A stretch of DNA of 64,000 nt from Phallus indusiatus. Its lineage: Eukaryota > Basidiomycota > Agaricomycetes > Phallales > Phallaceae. Location: NCBI GenBank assembly GCA_027605045.1, contig JAQFWX010000146.1, positions 1-64,000 of the forward strand, read 5' to 3'. The translations under genes and the position numbers were made by a program. Of this stretch, positions 57,382 through 64,000 are shown piece by piece; position 1 is the first letter of the stretch; every line of letters starts with the position of its first letter. Below the pieces are notes generated by a model, which was not told the origin of the DNA, did not search any database, and saw only the letters and a program-made list of their open reading frames with translations.

Positions 57382-58275
57382 ATGTACTCTGCACCGGACC
57401 CACTAAACACTGCGGAAAGCCCTCCAGATGAATGGTTCTTCGCAAGCGAGCAAGCACCCCGTCATGTACCTGTTGAAGATCGTTTCGGCGGTGGCGAAAT
57501 TCCTTTCGTTGATCCATACCTGTCGTCCTTTCTCGGAATGATTGAAAACCTTGGCTCAATCTCGGACCTTCCTCCAGTCCCAGGTTCCAGTCCTAACTAT
57601 ACGGATCCGAAAAACTTTCCTGCTAGTCCACCTTCTGATGATGGTTTTTCTCCTGTCCTCGACTTCTTATCAGCTTATTCATGGGACATAGAGGAAGATT
57701 GTCCCGTTGCCGTCACGGGTTCCACTCTCATCATGAAACTTGAAGATGAGAATGTACACACTGAGCAATTTACTACCAAGCAAGAAGATCTTTATGAAGA
57801 CATGAATCTTGCCTCTCAAGCGTTTGAGCAAGTACCTGGATTGCAAGCTGAATTTACATCAGAACTACCTTTGGATCTGTTCAGTCTTGGATCTTCCAAT
57901 CTAATGAGTTTGCCTTCGAAGAAAATTTGCCGAGGACGTCGCGTCCCCACTGTTGAGATAATCGAAGAAATAAACAGGAAGACTAATTACACCAAGCCTA
58001 AAGGGGGAACAGATGCTTTCGTTGAACGACGCTTTGCTTGTGGCTATGTGGACTGTAGGAAATGCTTCAAACGCAGAGAGCACTTGGTCCGACATCAACG
58101 ATCGGCCCATTCGTCCGAAAAACGTAAGTATTATTGCGAGTACCTCGAGCACGTAATTGTTACGACCCCTTTAGCCTTCAAATGTCCCGTCGATGATTGT
58201 GATTTTTCCTGTAACCGCAAAGACAACATGCATCAACACATTCGCAACGCCCACTGCAAAACAAGACGAATGTGA
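57382..58275 (+). CDS. two-finger C2H2 zinc finger transcription factor
   Basis: Exons 57382-58123 and 58175-58275 give 280 residues. The first 185 residues are acidic and Pro/Ser-rich, like an activation domain, and contain a KxE site reminiscent of sumoylation (IMKLEDEN). Residues about 190-205 are basic (KKICRGRRVP). The C-terminus has two adjacent C2H2 fingers: CGYVDCRKCFKRREHLVRHQ and, after the linker SSEKPFK, CPVDDCDFSCNRKDNMHQH. The intron falls exactly in the linker. The pair resembles Msn2-like terminal finger pairs of fungal regulators. It starts 384 bases after the FAD oxidoreductase; a role as regulator of the neighbouring metabolic genes is possible but unproven. Confidence 0.88.
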   Translation: MYSAPDPLNTAESPPDEWFFASEQAPRHVPVEDRFGGGEIPFVDPYLSSFLGMIENLGSISDLPPVPGSSPNYTDPKNFPASPPSDDGFSPVLDFLSAYSWDIEEDCPVAVTGSTLIMKLEDENVHTEQFTTKQEDLYEDMNLASQAFEQVPGLQAEFTSELPLDLFSLGSSNLMSLPSKKICRGRRVPTVEIIEEINRKTNYTKPKGGTDAFVERRFACGYVDCRKCFKRREHLVRHQRSAHSSEKRKYYCEYLEHVIVTTPLAFKCPVDDCDFSCNRKDNMHQHIRNAHCKTRRM

Positions 58276-58587
58276 TTTCCTCAGCCCTTCTATTGTTTAA
58301 TGCCATCTATGTATCTCAACCCCGGGTGATGTTTCAATTTCTCAGTTGATTATTAACTGTCATACTCTGTTTGGGCTATTCAATTTCTCTCTTCTCTTGG
58401 ACAATATCCTCTTGTATCTCCAACCGACACTTTTGTACCTCACCTGTTATGATTATATAACAAAGGACACTGTATTATTCATTTCCAGGTTCAAACTCCT
58501 CTCAAACGGTTCCCTAATTTAAGGTGTATTGATACGCTGAATAACCAAACTATCGATAAACTAACTGTAAATTAAGCATAGGTAATA
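58276..58587. other. spacer between convergent C2H2 and TFIIIA genes
   Basis: About 310 bases between two 3' ends. AT-rich; probably both 3' UTRs. Confidence 0.5.
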
Positions 58588-60308
58588 TTAGGAAACCCGT
58601 GTCCACGAGGGCTGTAGTTTTCTATAGGACTTAACCCAACTATCGACTTCGTTTTTTGTAAGTTCGAAAGAATGTTCAGCCTTCAAATGCCGTCGTAAAT
58701 CATAGGCACGACTGAAAATATAAGAGCATCTCTCAATTGACTCGTCAATCGGCATGGTCAGGTTGAAGCGGTTAGGCCATGGACAATGGAGGAGTGGACG
58801 ACGGGTGTTGTTGTGGGCTACACAAGTAGTATATTCTTTCCCTGTTATCCAGTCAATATCATGCTCATCATCATCATCATCATTATCATCATCAGATGAC
58901 GATGATGATGGAGCGTCATCTTCAGATTCGGTAACCGTCGCCAAGTGAGCTTTGGCTTCGTGTCGTTGAAGTAGATGCTTGTAGCCGAAGCTGTCTCCGC
59001 AACCAGGATGGGTGCAGACAAAATCTCTTCGGCCTAAATGTGTGATGTTATGGTGAACGGTCAATGCTCTTTTCTGTCGCGATGTGAGATAAAATTGTAA
59101 AAGGTGTAATTTCCACCAACAAGCGTACCGATTTGAACGCTTTTGAACAACCATCAGCCTTGCAAGACCAATTTCTGCCTAATTCACCTCCTCTTCGTCC
59201 CTTCACATTTAGGTCGGTTCCTACGCCTTGTGCTAAATTTTTCGCTACCTCCTTCTCTTCGTGTAGTTTAAGATGATTTTTTAAATATGTCCGCCTGGTA
59301 AATGTACGCCCATTACATTCATCATATGGACAACTCGGTGGGTGCTTTTGCCGCATGTGGGTTTGAAGAGCAGACCAGGTCGGAAAGTAAAGGGCCTTCG
59401 AAGAACCATTTTCATCCGTTATACGACACGCTGTATCCGTACACGCATAGCGATCTGTAGGACATCATATACGAATTTTTTCCCAAAAAAGATTCGAAAA
59501 TGGGATTTTACCTTCGTGGGTTTTGGAATGCGCGCGCAATCTCTGATTCGTAGGAAACGATTTTGTGCAATGCTCTACTGCACAACGATAAGGTTTCGTT
59601 CCAGGCGGACAATGTGTTTCCGCCACATGCTGCTTTAATTGACTATGCTTCAAAAATGCGACTTCACAGTTGTCTTCCGTACACTAGACATGAACTTTAA
59701 GTTTCGTTCGCCAAATTCATATATTAGATACGTACGCGAAATGTTTTTTCCCTGTTATGAACAGCCGAAATATGGTAAGTTCGATGCTGTGGCGCCCAAA
59801 ACCGTTTTATGCAGCCGTCATGCGTACACGGAAAGGGACGCTCCGACTCAGGTAGATGAATTCGCGCATGGACCTGCAGATGTGACTCCCGTAAATAACT
59901 TTTGCCGCAAGTGTTACATTTATAGGGCCTCTGGATTAATCTTAAGTAGACATACTTTGCAAGGAGGAGTCGCAGAATATTTACCTCTCCAGTGTGTGAA
60001 CGGACATGTTCTGCCAGTCTACAAGGTTTGGTATACGACTTTCCACATGAGAGGTATGGGCAAGGGTAATGCGCTCCAGGGGTTGCATTTCGAGGTGTTA
60101 GTGTAGATGAACTAGGTACATTATCATGTTCATCGTCTTCGACACTAGATTGTGCGTAGCTTGATACGTCCGAGTCTTCTTCCTCTGAGAAGAGCGGATC
60201 TTCAAGAAATTGCGGTTTTTTATCATTCTTGAACCTTCCTTTAATAGTGGAGTCTATAACGACTTCAACTATCCGCCTCTTGACCAAACGGATCGTCTGG
60301 GACGACAT
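58588..60308 (-). CDS. TFIIIA/PZF1-like: transcription factor IIIA (multi C2H2 finger)
   Basis: Factor that binds the internal control region of 5S rRNA genes and recruits RNA polymerase III. Exons 60308-59985, 59930-59736, 59683-59512, 59454-59129 and 59073-58588 give 500 residues. After an acidic leader the fingers run in the TFIIIA style: HYPCPYLSCGKSYTKPCRLAEH, YKCNTCGKSYLRESHLQVH, FPCTHDGCIKRFWAPQHRTYH, FRCTEDNCEVAFLKHSQLKQH, YRCAVEHCTKSFPTNQRLRAH, a longer CTDTAC..THMRQKH unit, CPYDECNGRTFTRRTYLKNH, WSCKADGCSKAFKS..HHNITH and FVCTHPGCGDSFGYKHLLQRH. An acidic spacer (DDDNDDDDDEHD) and a terminal degenerate finger follow (YDLRRHLKAEH). The ATG at 60308 is the first in frame. The number and spacing of fingers fit TFIIIA. 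Confidence 0.9.
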
Positions 60309-61449
60309 AGCCAATTTTTCGTCGTTTCGGTTGAAAACTGTAATTAGGAAATTGCGTTTACGTAAGCAACTATAATTTGCGGAATCAAAGAAGTTGTGAA
60401 CACAAGCGTCAATCGTGTTCGCGCAGATGTCACCGGTTCACCAGTCAACCAGTCATCAGTTAAATCGACTTTGGTTGGCGGATTCATGGCAGCTTTCGAT
60501 TTGATTAATCGTTAGACAGATTGATTTACCCGCAAGCCCCGAAAGTATTTGTTTGAACGCTTTTATTCCGACTCGGACTTCAATCAATTCCACTACTTTC
60601 GAACTCGCCTCAGTTAATGCTCCAACAGCCCCCTCAACCCCCTCAGTCTATTTGAGAATCTTTTGGGATGCTTGCGTGCAAACGAGGTAATTTGACCTCA
60701 GAGCGGGAGTCAAATTCGCCGCGGGAATGGAGGATACAGTGTGTGAGTTCAATCTGTTATCGTCACCCTAGCGAAAGTTGATCATCCTGTTCCAAACCAG
60801 ATCTATTCTTTCCAAATCACATAACCCATGGACAGCTGACTGTCGAGAAGTTTTTTTTTGCTTGATTGGAGTGCGTGGTGAGAAAAACATGCATGTTTTT
60901 AGGTACATGATCACCGGCCTGAATTAGAACACCGCCAAATTACAGATATGCTGAGGACAAAATGCTAATATTATCGCTATATGAAATCCGGAAATGAGAT
61001 GAACGCGCCGGTTTGGCTTTTTTTAAAGTTTGAGAGGTATGCCACAAGCTTCTTAATCATGTATTAAACGGCTATAGACCATATCGCACATGAGAGAAGA
61101 AATGCACAATCAATTTGGTTCAATTCCTATCGTTTTCTCTCACAGCAAACAACAGCCCAATTAAACGCGGGGAAGTAGGAAAATCGTTATTCGGTTAAGC
61201 GAAACGTCAATCAATCAAGATTTAAGGGATCACTGAACTCGATTTATCAACAGAAAAACGAGGTTTGCTTAGGAGGTTTGTGGCATCCGCCACGGCGGTT
61301 GTAACATATTTGGCGAAGAATGTATGCCTTTTTACGTTGGATCATCAGATCCACCTAGTATATATAATGGGAACAAGCGAATCGGTTAGATCTCTTGAGC
61401 CTCGCTCCTGTCCATTTTTGCCCTCACCTCCTCGCTTCTGTTGGAAAGA
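60309..61449. other. divergent spacer between TFIIIA and DUF6533 genes
   Basis: 1.1 kb with no supported gene. It holds both promoters. Open frames at 61265-61507 overlap the start of the next gene and are shadows. Confidence 0.5.
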
Positions 61450-63396
61450 ATGTTCGCCAACACAGTCGTCGACGTTTTTGCTGCCAAGGGCGGGTCAACT
61501 CCCATAACCCCAGCTGTTGTCACAACTGCCTTTCACTTGTATGTGCATCATCACGACTCGCCGTATGCCTTCCTTGGCTTAACTGCAATTTGCCCATGAA
61601 GACAGGCTTCAAAGTATTTCCAACTGGCGTCCGCAGTCATGCTTTTCTACGACGAACGTAGGCTTAATCAGTGCATTGCTCGTTTCAGCACTACTAATTA
61701 CTTATTCATATTTTCTAGTTCTGACGATAGGTCAAGAGGTATACCAGTCCACTGATAAATGTTTGATTTTGCTGAAGTCTTATTAGGTTGAACGTATTTG
61801 GCTACAACCTTGGACAGGAGCGACTCTCTTATTCGCTATAATACGTTATTTCTCTCTTTTAAGTCGACCCATTGTACTTGTAGCATTTTTCGATCCCTCG
61901 TGGACTAAAGACGTAAGTAAAACCTGACTCATTACTTGTTAATATTCTCACGGCATTGATTACTTAGATGTGGGTTTTGTTATTCTACCTATCTTTCCTT
62001 CCAATACGATGAACACAAATCAACAGCATTGCATGCAACCGCTTTGTCAGATTTTCCGGTGCTTCTACGGTGGTCATTGTAGGATGTAAGTGAAATCCAC
62101 AATGGCATATATCCGGCTATAAATGCTGAGCGTTCCTTCCATCAGTTGCACAGAGTATGCATTCACCCAAGTACTCCATCATGAAAAGAATGATTCATTC
62201 CTCCATTTTATAGTCATCATGATATTGCGAGTATGGGCTTTATGGAGAAAGGATAAAAGAATACTTTATATTCTTGGTTTCTTTTTCGTCGTTCAGGTAG
62301 CATTTGTCGGAATGGCGCTTGTTTACTCAAAGCGTAAGGCTGTGATACCTTTCTCTTTATCTGAGCAGCAGGTCAACTGATACTTTTTACAGGTGTCCCA
62401 TTGCCACCGTTTCTTGTGGGATGTATCCTAACGGGTTCCAGTAATCTTCATAGTGAGCTTGTTTGGTCCGCTTTCAACGTCCACACGATTTCTCAAGCCG
62501 GTTCTTCTTTCAGCACCGACGTGGCTTATGCCTTTGTTCACGGATACGGCTATCTTTGCATTAACCATTTTGCGAGTAATACGCTACTCCAAAGAGGCCA
62601 AACTGGAACCAAACTCGTTAGTATTATTCTCGAATTCAGGTTTCTCATACTACAACAATCTGGTTTTTATAATAGAATCCTTCGTACTTTTGTGCGTGAC
62701 GGGGTTTTGTACTACTTCTGCGTGTTCAGTTCGAATCTACTCAACACGCTTTTTTACATAGTAAGTCAACCTTCTTAACATTTGAGCTCTATATCTGAAT
62801 TTTTTTTTCAAGTTCGCAACTGAAGATTTAAAAGCTATTGGAGCAGGGTGTGTTTCCTCTCACCTTATAGAACTAAGCTTATTTTTTCTGATACCTTGAC
62901 GAACAGGTTTTCCCAGTGTATAACCACCGTCGTTATAACCCGTTTGGTCCTCAACCTACGAAGTGTACACAAGTGTCATGGCATGCCAACGGAGGACACA
63001 CGACCGTACTCAGGACAATCACCACCCAGCCACAAACTGTCTCGACTCGACTTCGTAGTAGGCTCTTTAGGCGATATACCGGAATACAATGACGAAGATT
63101 CAGACCATAATTGCGATGGCATGTCGAGTCATGTATCCTCGGATGGGAGCCGAACAATGGTCAGCAGCGCTTCAGCCCGCCACAGCTATAAATCAGATTT
63201 GGAAAAAGTGCAAGCCAACAACGCGATTGATAAGACTTCTCCTGTTCCACCTAGAAGTCCTTATACAGACAAAGACGTTTATCGTTACTCGTACCGTATA
63301 GTTCAGCATCCGTATAGTCTGCGAGCCGGTCAAAGCAGTTCGCGCTACGCGGACGAAATCCCAGCTTCAGTCTCGCGAAATTATTATTATCGGTAA
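61450..63396 (+). CDS. DUF6533 seven-helix membrane protein
   Basis: Basidiomycete-specific membrane protein family of unknown function with a GPCR-like helix count. Thirteen exons (61450-61538, 61602-61657, 61719-61738, 61787-61912, 61968-61978, 62027-62085, 62146-62154, 62214-62333, 62393-62434, 62514-62616, 62676-62760, 62813-62847, 62907-63396) give an open frame of 414 residues. The DUF6533 N-terminal signature is readable: YFQLASAVMLFYDELLTIGQ, EVERIWLQPWTGATLLFAI, IIRYFSLLSRPIVLVAFF. Later helices follow (IMILRVWALWRKDKR, PLFTDTAIFALTILRVIRY, RDGVLYYFCVFSSNLLNTL), then QCITTVVITRLVLNLRS and a Ser-rich cytoplasmic tail of about 140 residues. Exons of 9, 11 and 20 bases are needed to keep the frame; the 11-base one is the least certain. 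Confidence 0.82.
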
Positions 63397-64000
63397 TGAG
63401 AACGCGATGATCTCCACCGCGAACCCCGGTCGAATTTTTTGACCCTATTTATTTTCATTTTGATTGAACTCTTACGACTATGCGTTCTCAAATTGGCTGA
63501 CCTCTATGCACTTTTTCTATATTTATCGTCTCTGGCCTCACCTATCTTATTTGCTCTGATCCATTTTCTCACTCTTTTACCTGAAACGATAACTCATACC
63601 ATGCCAAATTTTACTCAACATTCTCTCTTCAAGTTCTTATAACTCCCTGGCTCTCGCAACTTTACGTCTTTACACATACCCTTCCTTCAATATTCATCAC
63701 ATACCAAATGTTTGTATATGCCTAACATGTGTCCAATCGAATACATATAGTGAGATTTGAATTTCAAGTAGTCCGTGGCATCTTTCAAATCAACAGAAAC
63801 GATAGAAACTAGCGGCATCTGAATTGGCAGTTCGACGTTCATTAGTTGCGCCAAAGAATATGCAGCATACCAGTATACATATCACGTAAGCCTTGATAAT
63901 AGAAGTCATTGACGAGTCATGACATGGTACTTCTAAGGCTTGATTGTACCTTCTTGAGCAGCAATGATTTCGGAAAACCCGATCATAAAATAGAATTAGA
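63397..64000. other. 3' flank of the DUF6533 gene
   Basis: About 600 bases, T/C-rich to 63700 (probable 3' UTR), then AT-rich. The hydrophobic open frame 63439-63642 is a translated pyrimidine tract. No gene is supported up to the right edge. Confidence 0.45.

Noticed and set aside
63439..63642. 67-codon hydrophobic open frame
   Set aside because: Pyrimidine-rich 3' flank; the same composition produces long Leu/Phe runs in any frame.
1..64000. CRISPR arrays, bacterial operons, Shine-Dalgarno sites, plasmid origins
   Set aside because: The window is intron-rich eukaryotic DNA; no regularly spaced repeats or prokaryotic gene organisation are present.

Overview
This is a nuclear fungal window from a mushroom-forming basidiomycete (Agaricomycetes). 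Almost every gene is cut by many 45-70 base introns with GT..AG ends. The gene content also fits: a DUF6533 seven-helix protein, F-box/LRR proteins, fungal LEA-2 membrane protein, and sesquiterpene synthases of the delta-6-protoilludene type. Neither genus nor chromosome can be told from the sequence. Exon models were built by hand from reading frame, splice sites and family motifs. For all but two of the complete multi-exon models the exon lengths sum to an open frame, which is a strong internal check.

Layout. 1-14.5 kb is a dense housekeeping block: 5' part of an OTU1/YOD1 deubiquitinase (-), GAA1 of GPI transamidase (+), FRG1 (+), SAM37/metaxin (-), an APE1-type AP endonuclease (+), an uncharacterised membrane protein (+) and a USP48-type ubiquitin protease with a C-terminal Ubl and zinc finger (+). 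15.2-19.6 kb holds one large Ser/Thr/His-rich putative regulator (-). 19.6-28.3 kb is an AT-rich stretch with no gene I can support.

28.3-35.5 kb is the accessory core. It has an AIFM2/AMID-like FAD oxidoreductase (+) followed by two tandem protoilludene-synthase-like genes (-). The first terpene synthase unit is interrupted upstream by a 1250-base element with 28-base terminal inverted repeats. That element itself carries a 184-base poly(A)-tailed SINE-like insertion flanked by perfect 17-base target duplications. 36.3-47.3 kb has an F-box protein (+), a second F-box/LRR-like gene with homopolymer frameshifts (-), a LEA-2 protein (-), a stand-alone gag-like gene (+) and NAF1 (+). 47.5-58.3 kb has a DHA2 drug/H+ antiporter (-), a short-chain dehydrogenase (+), an FAD-dependent monooxygenase-like gene with one frameshift (+) and a two-finger C2H2 protein (+). 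58.6-63.4 kb ends with TFIIIA (-) and the DUF6533 protein (+).

How the genes may work together. Most are independent housekeeping genes. The two terpene synthases, the oxidoreductases at 28.3, 53.3 and 54.9 kb, the exporter at 47.6-50.4 kb and the C2H2 gene at 57.4 kb could form a loose sesquiterpenoid neighbourhood, but housekeeping genes such as NAF1 lie between them, so this is inference. Three genes carry apparent one-base indels, four in all, each at or beside a short run of identical bases. Assembly error is as likely as true gene decay.
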